A DNA stretch of 64,000 nucleotides, taken from positions 886,501 through 950,500 of the forward strand of contig OX335641.1 in assembly GCA_946894095.1 (NCBI GenBank), in the 5' to 3' direction. Made by a program: the position numbers and the translations under genes. This DNA is from Incurvaria masculella. Lineage: Eukaryota; Arthropoda; Insecta; Lepidoptera; Incurvariidae. A model generated the notes under the pieces. The model ran no database searches, was not told the DNA's origin, and saw only the letters and a program-made list of their open reading frames with translations. Positions within the stretch are counted from its first letter, which is position 1. Each line of letters begins with the position of its first letter. This document shows positions 26,201 to 32,870 of the stretch, piece after piece.

Positions 26201-29200
26201 CTATATCAGGTTTCCATTTATTTGACCTTCTACTGTCCTTTCAGGCACTGTCCAAACCAAGCAAGATATCCTGGACTACCTAACGTGGACCTACTTCTTC
26301 AGGCGACTTCTGAAGAACCCTTCCTACTACAAGTTGGAAGGCTTAGAGCCTGAAGATGTCAATTATTATCTTTCCAACCTGGTCCAGACCTCTCTCGATA
26401 CTTTGATGAATTCCAACTGCGTCGAAATTGAAGAGGTATGCTTTATAATCATGATTCAGCAACAATCCAAATATTTGAATAAATTACATCAGCCTCGAGT
26501 AAGTAAGTTGATAGGTAATAAATTTGATCCGGTTTGACTAGCTCGATTGAGGGAAATCTCAGGTGCTTTATATTCTTATTATGAATATCTAGGGCGCCTG
26601 CCACTTTGGGACTTTGTTTTTTAAGTGTATAACACAGAATGACCAGATATGGTCATTTCAATGACTGAATGATGTTTAGCCAGATAATGGCTTGGCAGAT
26701 TATGGATTATGGCCAGAAAAAGAAATCAGAGAAGGAAAATAATCAATGTTTTTAATAACTTCTCTGATGTACCTCAAGGTTATTAATAAATGCATAATAC
26801 TAAGAAATCTGGTTGTGTAATTAAAATAACAATGAAAAAAATCTTGCAAGGACCGGGGGGGTGGCACAGCAAATATTTGAAAAATATTGAGTTTGAGAGA
26901 TCATGCTCTAACAGCACTCCTGTGTTTTTTGTTGGTCAGCACAGTCGATCAATCGCATGCTAGAAGTCACTAGCAATTCTGGAAAAATCGAATAATTGGT
27001 GGCAGTTCCATTACAGGTATATGTGGATGCGTTTACTTGTGAACGGTTGTTGTTTGCCTGCTCTAATTGGCAACATGATTTTTGCAAAATAATCGTATAT
27101 TTGTCGTTAAGTCTTGAAATTCATAAATTTCTATTTATTTTATTGTATTTTCTTCAGTCATAAATGGTAAATACTTGTCATTACAACAACAATAAAATTA
27201 TTAATTAACATAAACTGATACAAATAACATAATGGAAGCGGCAAACACTTTTGTAAACACAGACTTAGTCGGTGTGGGTGGGTGAGAGTTTCTTCCCAGT
27301 TCTTCTTCGCTTTGATTGTTAAACTTGGTAATAATAAAATATGACAAATCCGAGTGCAGTGATGATCCTAGCCTATGGATGATGAGTAGACATGTCCATC
27401 TCTGTTCAACGTGACCCGTCGGTGGGCAGGACCAGCGCGGCGTATCGTGCACGTGGATGGGCCGCATCGCCTCCTACTACTATCTGTCGCACAAGACGAT
27501 GCGTCACCTCTCATCGCGTCTCCACCGGGAGGCCGACGGTGACGAGCTGCTGCGGGTGCTGGCGGACTGCGAGGAGTACGCCACGCTGCCCGTGCGACAC
27601 AACGAGGACGTTCTCAACGGGTGAGGACGACAGACGTACACACCATCCCCGGAGGGTTCAGTTTCAGTGCCAACATCGTGGCGTTTATTCAATAAATACA
27701 AATCCGAACAAAAAAATACTGCACCTGTACACGCAAAGCTATTGCTCATCTGCATGTGACAATTACGCGAGCGATTTACAAGCATTATGAGCTACAGAAA
27801 CATATCAAGTACATTTAAAACCAAGCAATCAAAATTAAAACACAAAAGCAACAATAATTATAAAAGGTTAGGCATGGATGATGGCGCGCCATCTGGTACG
27901 ATCACAACTTCTCTCACTTCCTCTACAGACATAACTCTTATCGTACAGGCTCTATGGCTGCAGGTGCTACTTACCTGACCTTTATAAAATATTGCATCAA
28001 TCTAGTCATAGTATGTTTTCCTAGGCCGCCTGGGGACGAAAATTTCACTCACCTCTGCTCTGTAAATTATTTCCGTTCATTTCTGTTTGTTGATAATTTG
28101 GTACACAAAAATTATACGTCATTAAATAATTAGGAAAACAATACAAATAAATGTTAACATCATTGAATAAGAAACATGCAACTGAAACACAATCAAATGT
28201 TCAAACATTATTTTGCATTTTCTAAATAAAATCAGGAATTGGTCTGCCGAGTAAAAAGCCTTCGATGAGGGGGAAGCCTCCGCTCGCATATGAATCCTAA
28301 AAATTGTCCAGAAGAGAAATTCAACTTTTTTTCATATCAAATAATAATTCAGCTAACCTCTTAGCCTATAATTAATGTGGAGAATCAAACGGATCAGCTC
28401 GCATTAGGTGCAACTGTCTCTACATCATGTGAATGTTTTATTGGTTGTTACGAAGAATGTTAACTTGGTTGGAGGGCCGTTCGCCAGTTTGAAAAGCTGT
28501 TCAATAAACGCCAACAGGGAGCTAGCGCAGCAGTGCCGGCTGCCGGTCGAGCAGTTGACCCTGGACTCCTCGCACGTGAAGACATTCCTCCTGCTGCAGG
28601 CGCACATGTCGAGGCTGACGCTGCCGTGCGCCGACTACCAGACCGACCTCAAGTCTGTGCTCGATCAGGCGATAAGGGTGCTGCAGGTCTGTTAAGTGGG
28701 CTTCTTCAAAGAATTTGTGAAATGCAGTACTGTTATAACCTTAAATCAGTTGAGATGGTATACGGCAAGGTGTAATGAAGGGCAACAAATTCCATGCAGG
28801 GACAACAGGAGGCTCTTTATGCGTTGACCCCCGGCTATCCCTAGTTTTCATGACTGTTTAATGTAATGCATTAAGTAAGGAAGGACGGACAGAATGAGAG
28901 ACCTCGTCTGTATCGTTCATGCCGACCAGGCGGTGCTATCAGTCCAGGACAATGCATTCCCAAAGAAACTACAAAACCCTCCCTTTTATTTGAGCACAGC
29001 TGCCTTGAAACAGATGAAAAACAGCAAAATATTATTGATGGATTGACCACCCTTTTCTTTCGCAGGCAATGATCGACGTGACCGCCGAGAACGGCTGGCT
29101 GGCGGCCTCGCTCGGCTGCCAGCAGACGATGCAGGCCGCGGTGCAGGCGCGCTGGCCCGCGGACTCGCCGCTCACGACGCTGCCGCACGTCGAGCCGCAC

Positions 29201-32200
29201 CACCTGTACCTGTTCGCGCTGCTCGCCAAGCAGACGGGCAAGCCCTGCACCACGCTCAACGGGCTCAAGGTGAGAGCGACTGTGGCGCCCTCTAGCTGGA
29301 GCGGCGAGATGTGACGCTGACACTGACTGGCTACCAGCAGACGATGCAGGCATGTGTCGCGTGTCCTTGGTTTTTTGGAGCCCTTTAAAATATATATTTG
29401 AATTCTTGACAATAAAATGTGTTTTGCTATTTAGATTTACGTTATTGACACTTAAAATTGTCTTTCTCTTCTTATTGGTAATGTTTCATTTTCTTTTAGG
29501 TGGCTGTTCAACGTGACACAGAACTACTTGCGAAGACATTAAGGAAGGAGTTTGACGAGAAACAGATTTATCAAATCCATAAAGTAAGTTTTTATGTTCT
29601 GGTCGCACTGTCATCAAAAAACAGTAAATATAAAATTAATTCTGCATTATGACTCTTTACATGCCCTGAGTTCCGAATAACGTATTTAGCACACATCACT
29701 TGTATCACTTGGTGCCGTCTCTTGAAACTATGCTGCTGGTACAATACACACACATTCGGAAGCATGGGCGCCGTTTAGACTGTCATACTCGCTGTCATTG
29801 AAACTGTCATGAAGCGTGTTTGTTATGATGTTTTTTGGTCGTATCCATTAGCATTCTATAATATTGGTCCGCTTCAGCGTTTGTTACTCCTATTTGGATA
29901 AATCGTCGGTCTGTAGCAATCACTCTCGAGGCTTAGTACGGTTAAATGACTCTACTTGCAGCACATACCTCCTGCTTACGTTTAATTTCGGTATTGCGGG
30001 GTTCGATAGAGTGTAGCAATATCAATATGGGATGCTTGTATACACTCTACGTGGTGTGTAGACCGTACATGCAATTCGGAATGTAGGGCAGATACCTGCT
30101 AATCATCATATGTTTTGTTTTTAACTTAATTTGATGATAGTATTAAATTGCGTCATATTGGTGCATGTTTAATGTATCAACATGGCCAGTGACTTATTAA
30201 TAACATGACATAACAAAGCGCATTCCTGAAGGAAGTGCCATGCCTGAACTTTCCTTGTAATTAGTAAATAAGGGACCTACAATTTTACTTTGATTGCTAA
30301 CCACGAACAGCCTCAGCAATCTTTAACACTAAAGCATCACTTTATTACTTGCAAACCCTTAATGATCAGTTAAATTAAGTAAAATTTTGGGATATGGTTC
30401 TAATCAACTTAATGGCATAATACTTAGGGCTCACCACACTTAAGGTGGCCCAACCCGGCGGGACTAACTCATTCACGGGCACGGTACAAAACCGTGCTAT
30501 TGCGGTCTGGGACCTTCTCCGTTTCAAAGAAAAAGACTGGCTGGAGGAAGAAGCAACTGATTAAATAAGCTATATCTGATGAATAATCTTTTTAAGATGT
30601 TCTTACTTTATCATTGCGTAATCCACCTCCAAAGTTATTCTATAAAACGCGCGAAAAATTCGAACTTTTGGACCTTATAACTTAGAAACCAAACACAATT
30701 TTACAATGCCAACAGACATCTAGTTCGATAAAATAAAGCTATTTTGGGCAAAATTTGGGATCTCTGACAAGATCTTCTTTCCCCGTTTGTATGAGAGGGA
30801 TGGCCCACCTTAATTGAGCTTATATAGATTTGGAAGATCCATATTTTTTAATGGCGTTAATTTCCTGCCCCTAGGTGATATGCGACCTTCCTACTTTGAA
30901 CATAAGGTTCAAAGTACGTGGACTGTTGTTTGAAGCTGATTGCGACCAGGAGAAACCTATAAAGCAGCCGCAATCCAGAGACCAGTGGATACCTTTGCAT
31001 GCTGATCAGGTAATATCACTGCACATATAACGAGTGCTATATTTTTTTATTATTGTGACTGTTTAATCGTGGATTCATTATGTACTCCCATGCAACAAGA
31101 GTGTGCGCTTAGCAAAAAATACAAATAAAAATAGACCTCACACTGGGCCTAGCACATTGAGTTATCAGTTCATAAAAAATGTAATTTACATTAAAAAAAA
31201 AGTAATGGTACCGATTTCTTTATATGAAGTCGACAGAGAAGTCGCTATAAGCATCAATAAAAATTTACAAATTTACATGTCCGTAATCCTCATACCTAGA
31301 AATATGATGTGTATTATAATTGCCAAAAGACTACACAACTGTTGCAAATAATCTTGACACTATTTTCGTCCTACTCTAGGAGTACACGCTGCTGGTGGAA
31401 GTGGGACGTCGCGGCGGGAACCCCAGTACGGTTTTCTGCCCTCTGTTCCCCCGCGGCAAGAACGAAGGCTGGTTCCTGACCCTGGGCTCGCTGGAGCAGC
31501 AGGAACTGCTCGCCCTGAAGAGGATCTCCGTCAAGGGGGCCAACTCATCGCATCAAGTGAACTTCTATACCCCTGCGCGTACTGGTGAGCGCCGAAATGT
31601 TATAATACATGATGGGTATCTTGGTCTAAAGAAATAATTCCATGTTTCTTTTAGTAGCTGAAAGAAAAAAAACCGGCCAAGTCAAAGTCGGACTCCCACA
31701 TGGAGGGTTCCGTAACATCATACATGATTTTGTATATTGCCCTTTAATTTTTATTATTTTTTAATTTTACCTATTTGTTCTTATAGCGGCAAAATACACA
31801 CTGAAAATTCAGCTGCGGTTCATGAGATACAGCCCTGTGACAGACGGACGGACAGCGGAGGCGTGAGATAGGGTTCCGTTGGCACCCTTTGGGTATGGAA
31901 CCCTAAAAAGGAATTGGTACTATGAATGCCAGGGGAGTCCGTGGTAATTAAACCGTCTTTGAACAGTGACCAATCCAAGAGTATGTACATGTTATGGAGG
32001 AAAAGAAATTATTTTCTTGATTTGTATCAATCTAGCCCTCATATACATTTAACGTTTATAAACATGCAGGTTGAGTCAGAATCAAATGCATTAATTTCAG
32101 GAGGTAATTATAGGAGGGCTGAACTTCTCAACCAGAACACTTGGGTTCGATACCCGGTGGCTGCACCACTGTCTTTCTCTTCTAGAGTTTGATAAGTACG

Positions 32201-32809
32201 TTACAGGAACGCTTTATGGTGAAGGAACATATCATGAGGGAACCCACCACTTTGGTGGTGTTATGCTATCTAGCAATGTCGATTGACGGCAACAGATTTC
32301 CCACTCTTTGCGTGCCAAAAGAAATCAGTGGGTGAATCTAGGTTGACATAATTCAACAATTCGTCGCACTCGGGACATACAGGCGTATCTCACAATTATA
32401 GCTTTTATATAGATATACAGAATACATATATTAATTTATTTGCTCTATTATTTATGTTTAAACTCTTAGCAAAGGCTCTTACCAGGTAATTTTTTACAGC
32501 ATCATTTGCAGTATATTCACTAAAATATGAAAGAAAACAGAGAAACTATTACTTCAACTGTACTGCCAATTTAATAAAAATTAGATACGCCTGTACGTCC
32601 CGGGTGCGAAGAATTGAGTATCCTGACACTATTGTGCTCTTATTGCTCGGGAGCATCTTAACTTTTAAATAACTGATGGAATATAAATTATTGTTTCAGG
32701 TCGGGTCATCTACACCGTGTATATAATGAGTGACAGCTACCTAGGGCTGGATCAACAGTATGACTTGCAGTTTGAGCTAATGGACCCTCTACAGCGAGAG
32801 TCCTCTTAA
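1..32809 (+). CDS. ASCC3: ASCC3 helicase, 5'-partial, 36 exons
   Basis: This is the large helicase subunit of the activating signal cointegrator complex (yeast Slh1/Rqt2). It is known as a 3'-5' nucleic-acid translocase that unwinds alkylated DNA with ALKBH3 and, in the ribosome-quality trigger complex, pulls apart collided ribosomes. The sequence shows two complete Ski2-like helicase cassettes, each followed by a Sec63-type region, spread over 36 exons. I placed every exon by reading frame plus AG/GT borders, and all 35 junction phases agree. About 1,889 codons are present; the human protein is about 2,200 residues, so roughly 300 N-terminal residues lie upstream. The last codon is TAA at 32807-32809. 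Introns hold two mariners, three TTAA elements, SINEs and RTE fragments, none of which interrupts an exon. The yeast and mammalian functions are transferred by homology. Confidence 0.96.
70..426 (-). mobile_element. tRNA-derived SINE, head truncated
   Basis: Minus-strand copy in ASCC3 intron 1. The body matches the full copies at 54507 and 61839, but the tRNA-like head is degraded after about position 405. The 118-codon ORF over it is an accident of the SINE sequence. Confidence 0.85.
1008..1075 (+). mobile_element. Relic of a second tRNA-like SINE head
   Basis: TGGCGCAGTGGTTAA resembles a Pol III A box and GGGAACGATCC a worn B box at tRNA-like spacing. The downstream body is not recognised. 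No cloverleaf can be drawn with confidence, so it is not called as a tRNA gene. Confidence 0.35.
2829..10100 (+). CDS. ASCC3: ASCC3 exons 5-11: first helicase cassette
   Basis: The exons are 2829-3029, 3603-3795, 4393-4579, 5173-5299, 7826-8109, 8636-8741 and 9876-10100, about 440 residues. Motifs appear in order: Walker A APTGAGKT (exon 5), Ia [11 protein letters not shown] and TTPEKWD (exon 6), DEVH and SAT in LSATLPN (exon 7), VMVFVHARN and HHAGM (exon 9), [14 protein letters not shown] (exon 10), and [12 protein letters not shown] with its arginine finger (exon 11). All catalytic residues expected of an active Ski2-like ATPase are present. The donor of exon 7 sits inside a tandem repeat array (4569-4848), and the donor of exon 11, GTTGTT, is weak. 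The 2.5-kb intron after exon 8 holds a TTAA element split by a mariner. Confidence 0.95.
3366..3500 (-). mobile_element. SINE fragment
   Basis: Diverged tail half of the common SINE in ASCC3 intron 5, recognisable by the ATATTAGCCCAA and CATTGAACTGGAT blocks. Confidence 0.7.
4569..4848 (+). repeat. Seven 40-bp tandem units spanning the exon 7 splice donor
   Basis: The unit begins with the last 11 exonic bases (GATGTTGCCAG) followed by 29 intronic bases. Units start at 4569, 4609, 4649, 4689, 4729, 4769 and 4809. Units 1-4 keep CAG/GT; units 5-7 read CAA, CTG and TAG before GT. Only the first donor (4580-4581) preserves the reading frame. Reading on from it meets an in-frame TAA, and TGA in later units. 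Confidence 0.95.
5960..7244 (-). mobile_element. mariner transposon, copy 1
   Basis: 1,285 bp between duplicated TA dinucleotides (5958-5959 and 7245-7246). The terminal inverted repeats share the core TAGGTYGGGGAAAAAG. It lies in ASCC3 intron 8 inside a TTAA element, with the transposase frame on the minus strand. Confidence 0.95.
6037..7062 (-). pseudogene. mariner transposase, start codon lost
   Basis: The reading frame is open for 341 codons, the same length as the frame of copies 2 and 3. The codon at 7060-7062, where the other copies have ATG, is ATA. All mariner features are present: an N-terminal helix-turn-helix region, WVPHDL, the first catalytic Asp in [14 protein letters not shown], and YSPDLAPSD. 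The spacing of the last two Asp is 34 residues (D,D34D). In-frame translation could begin only at a late codon that removes part of the DNA-binding domain. Confidence 0.88.
8400..8578 (+). mobile_element. Diverged SINE tail half
   Basis: ASCC3 intron 9. Blocks resembling GGCAATGAAAA, ATGGTACCTAGTT, GGCTAATATGA and CATCCATGAC follow the order of the SINE tail. Confidence 0.6.
8742..9875. other. ASCC3 intron 10 with a 48-bp perfect direct repeat
   Basis: AT-rich intron without a recognised gene. An identical 48-bp stretch occurs at 9114-9161 and 9590-9637. A third, imperfect relative lies near 9731-9765. The segment between the repeats shows no reverse-transcriptase or transposase signature. 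Confidence 0.7.
10140..10680 (+). mobile_element. SINE-like copy interrupted by a solo LTR
   Basis: The body from about 10220 matches the common SINE, but the head differs. It has its own A-box-like TAGTGTAGTGGTTA and a worn B box. The sequence is split at 10362 by an LTR and resumes at 10632, ending in an A-run near 10680. Confidence 0.65.
10363..10631 (+). mobile_element. Solo LTR, 269 bp
   Basis: It starts TGTTCCGG and ends GGCA, giving the TG...CA ends of a retroviral-type LTR. It is bordered by TAATAT on both sides (10357-10362 and 10632-10637). A poly(A) signal AATAAA lies near 10508. It interrupts a SINE, which gives an independent estimate of the borders. No internal retrotransposon region remains, as after LTR-LTR recombination. 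Confidence 0.6.
10979..18580 (+). CDS. ASCC3: ASCC3 exons 12-20: first Sec63-type region and linker
   Basis: The exons are 10979-11068, 11510-11654, 14146-14282, 15254-15430, 15936-16161, 16768-16909, 17751-17862, 18303-18394 and 18504-18580, about 400 residues. Recognisable landmarks are the winged-helix part ([15 protein letters not shown] and the [11 protein letters not shown] junction across exons 13/14), [13 protein letters not shown] (exon 15), [12 protein letters not shown] (exon 16), HPITRTVL (exon 17), [11 protein letters not shown] (exon 18) and [14 protein letters not shown] (exon 20). In Ski2-like enzymes this module packs on the helicase core and guides nucleic acid. Intron 13 carries the second mariner. 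Introns 14 and 17 each carry an RTE fragment. Intron 16 carries a SINE and a decayed copy of exon 16. Confidence 0.93.
11155..11402 (+). mobile_element. SINE, 5'-truncated
   Basis: ASCC3 intron 12. Body and tail only, ending in a short A-run. Highly similar to the full copies at 45252 and 61839. Confidence 0.85.
12203..13488 (-). mobile_element. mariner transposon, copy 2
   Basis: 1,286 bp between TA dinucleotides (12201-12202 and 13489-13490), with terminal repeats as in copy 1. It is in ASCC3 intron 13, in the same orientation as copy 1 and about 6.2 kb from it. Confidence 0.95.
12280..13306 (-). pseudogene. mariner transposase, early frameshift
   Basis: The ATG at 13304-13306 is intact. 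A one-base insertion near 13205-13212, around codon 33, shifts the frame into a stop a few codons later. Downstream of the lesion the D,D34D frame is fully open to the normal stop. The 1,027-bp span is one base longer than the 1,026-bp frame of copies 1 and 3. Confidence 0.9.
14621..15063 (-). mobile_element. RTE-type non-LTR retrotransposon, 3' fragment
   Basis: ASCC3 intron 14. It matches the 3'-terminal region of the copy at 16986-17455, with a small internal deletion. Its 3' end is a short GAA repeat, as is typical of RTE elements that end in microsatellite-like tails. Confidence 0.75.
15936..16161 (+). CDS. ASCC3: ASCC3 exon 16, source of a decayed duplicate
   Basis: Phase-0 start after a TTCAG acceptor and phase-1 end before GTGAGT. 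It encodes [12 protein letters not shown] and [14 protein letters not shown] of the first Sec63-type region. It is listed separately because its 3' half recurs, broken, in the next intron. Confidence 0.93.
16189..16510 (+). mobile_element. SINE with the best-preserved Pol III boxes
   Basis: ASCC3 intron 16. A box TAGCCTAGTGGC (16199-16210) and B box GGTTCAAATCC (16242-16252) lie at tRNA-like spacing. The common body and tail follow, with an internal deletion in the tail part. No tRNA cloverleaf is preserved. Confidence 0.85.
16505..16685 (+). pseudogene. Decayed duplicate of ASCC3 exon 16 in the next intron
   Basis: This intron segment resembles the second half of exon 16 (15936-16161). It shares ATGCTG-AGCGG, GTGGGACTG, GAGATGCGC, CAGTT, and a readable [14 protein letters not shown] against [14 protein letters not shown]. 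It ends with a GTGAG-type donor at the equivalent place. It has small deletions and an in-frame TAG after the AGCGG block, so it cannot be a working exon. A SINE (16189-16510) separates it from the real exon. It may have arisen by tandem duplication before the SINE inserted. Confidence 0.8.
16986..17455 (-). mobile_element. RTE-type retrotransposon fragment with reverse-transcriptase C terminus
   Basis: ASCC3 intron 17. The minus-strand frame 17181-17453 reads [30 protein letters not shown] and [13 protein letters not shown]. These are hallmarks of the region after the RT domain in RTE-clade ORF2. The element is 5'-truncated and ends in a GAA repeat. Confidence 0.85.
18733..18901. mobile_element. 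Foldback element with TGACGTCA in both arms, copy 1
   Basis: About 169 bp whose two halves are near-perfect inverted repeats, from AGAGATAAATAGTCGTAAC to its complement. Each arm carries the palindrome TGACGTCA. TA lies at the left border. It is in ASCC3 intron 20 and non-coding. Confidence 0.85.
18904..19059. mobile_element. Foldback element, copy 2, adjacent to copy 1
   Basis: More diverged relative of copy 1, separated from it by only TA (18902-18903). The inverted arms are still clear, but the perfect TGACGTCA sites are lost. Confidence 0.8.
19340..24726 (+). CDS. ASCC3: ASCC3 exons 21-27: second helicase cassette
   Basis: The exons are 19340-19560, 20033-20135, 20465-20654, 21408-21561, 21914-22050, 23140-23356 and 24568-24726, about 394 residues. 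Motifs in order are GAPTGSGKT (exon 21), [12 protein letters not shown] (exon 22), TTPEKWDG and DEIH in [15 protein letters not shown] (exon 23), GLSTALANA (exon 24), [11 protein letters not shown] (exon 25), [10 protein letters not shown] (exon 26), and [14 protein letters not shown] plus [10 protein letters not shown] (exon 27). Unlike the degenerate C-terminal cassettes of some relatives such as Brr2, the Walker A lysine, the DExH box and the GRxGR arginines are all present, so this cassette should be catalytically competent. Exons 23 and 26 are markedly GC-rich compared with their introns. Confidence 0.95.
19690..19850 (-). mobile_element. SINE of a different family
   Basis: On the minus strand GTAGTGCAGGGGTTAA followed by GGTTTGAATCCC gives A- and B-box-like signals. 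The body is unlike the common SINE of this window. Confidence 0.5.
20762..20910 (-). mobile_element. SINE fragment
   Basis: ASCC3 intron 23. Tail-side blocks AATACCACACCTAC, TACATTGAACTGGATGG and TTCGACCAATTTTCATCC mark the common SINE. Confidence 0.75.
21187..21216 (+). repeat. (TTTA)n microsatellite
   Basis: About seven TTTA units in ASCC3 intron 23. Confidence 0.9.
22548..22879. mobile_element. Inverted-repeat element (AGTCTCAGTTGTCACC ends), copy 1
   Basis: 332 bp in ASCC3 intron 25. The ends AGTCTCAGTTGTCACCTAAA and their complement are clear, and the inner arms TTGGCGTTACGGC pair with the other side. Relatives lie at 46407-46743 and 56369-56644. It has no coding capacity. Confidence 0.8.
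23405..23600 (+). mobile_element. SINE fragment, internally deleted
   Basis: ASCC3 intron 26. CATCGCATTGGATGAAAAGA, GGCACCTTATTCCTTC and CCTAATATGAT follow the SINE order. Confidence 0.75.
23702..24243 (-). mobile_element. TTAA-flanked inverted-repeat element, intact 542-bp copy
   Basis: TTAA at 23698-23701 and 24244-24247. Opposite orientation to the copy at 5666-7494 and without the mariner; the uninterrupted target TA is at 23950-23951. A small perfect hairpin CACGGTACAAAACCGTG lies near one end. Confidence 0.9.
24288..24440 (-). mobile_element. Diverged SINE fragment
   Basis: AGGTCCCATGCCAAGACCTT and CCTACAGTTTTACATT blocks in the order of the minus-strand SINE. Confidence 0.55.
25131..32809 (+). 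CDS. ASCC3: ASCC3 exons 28-36: second Sec63-type region, C terminus
   Basis: The exons are 25131-25272, 26245-26435, 27430-27620, 28518-28686, 29066-29269, 29500-29583, 30875-31009, 31380-31584 and 32700-32809, about 476 residues. Landmarks are [19 protein letters not shown] (exon 28), [18 protein letters not shown] (exon 29), [13 protein letters not shown] (exon 30), [20 protein letters not shown] (exon 31), [20 protein letters not shown] (exon 35, first residue there is K) and [13 protein letters not shown] (exon 36). The exon 31 acceptor at 28516-28517 has a poor pyrimidine tract but is the only one that keeps frame with exon 30. The final residues are divergent, as is usual at the end of ASCC3. 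Confidence 0.93.
25476..25747 (-). mobile_element. SINE with intact head, tail truncated
   Basis: ASCC3 intron 28. The head at the right end has the A box near 25728-25737 and B box near 25691 on the minus strand. The tail beyond 25476 is missing. Confidence 0.85.
26436..27429. other. ASCC3 intron 29, nothing recognised
   Basis: AT-rich sequence without a convincing ORF, repeat family or structure. Confidence 0.6.
27621..28517. other. ASCC3 intron 30, nothing recognised
   Basis: AT-rich intron. Short ORFs only, none with recognisable protein features. Confidence 0.6.
30195..30300 (-). mobile_element. Diverged SINE fragment
   Basis: GCATTCCTGAAGGAAGTGCC and GGGACCTACAATTTTAC keep the minus-strand SINE order. 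Confidence 0.5.
30444..30809 (-). mobile_element. TTAA-flanked element, internally deleted copy
   Basis: 366 bp in ASCC3 intron 33 between TTAA at 30440-30443 and 30810-30813. Same ends as the 542-bp copies, but about 175 bp are missing from the middle, so it is a derivative. Confidence 0.88.
31671..31911 (+). repeat. Dispersed repeat (CCGGCCAAG ... GGAACCCT)
   Basis: ASCC3 intron 35. It starts ACCGGCCAAGT, contains CAGCCCTGTGACAGACGGAC, and ends with GGGTATGGAACCCTAAAAA, which pairs with AGGGTTCCGTAAC near its start. Relatives lie at 48232-48403, 52060-52380 and 52381-52650. Confidence 0.75.
32350..32625. mobile_element. Foldback element in the last ASCC3 intron
   Basis: Arms 32350-32395 and 32581-32625 are inverted repeats sharing ACAGGCGTATCT and TTCGCAC(C/T)CGGGAC. 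The centre is AT-rich. No coding capacity. Confidence 0.7.
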
Positions 32810-32870
32810 GTCTTTGAATTTGATGTGTTGTTAGATTAAGGAGAATAAAGATATTTATTTTGTTAAATTG
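32810..32870 (+). promoter_or_regulatory. ASCC3 3' UTR with poly(A) signal
   Basis: Thirty-four bases after the TAA stop an AATAAA hexamer stands at 32844-32849, followed by a T/G-rich stretch. This is a normal cleavage and polyadenylation context and implies a short 3' UTR of roughly 55-70 bases. Confidence 0.75.
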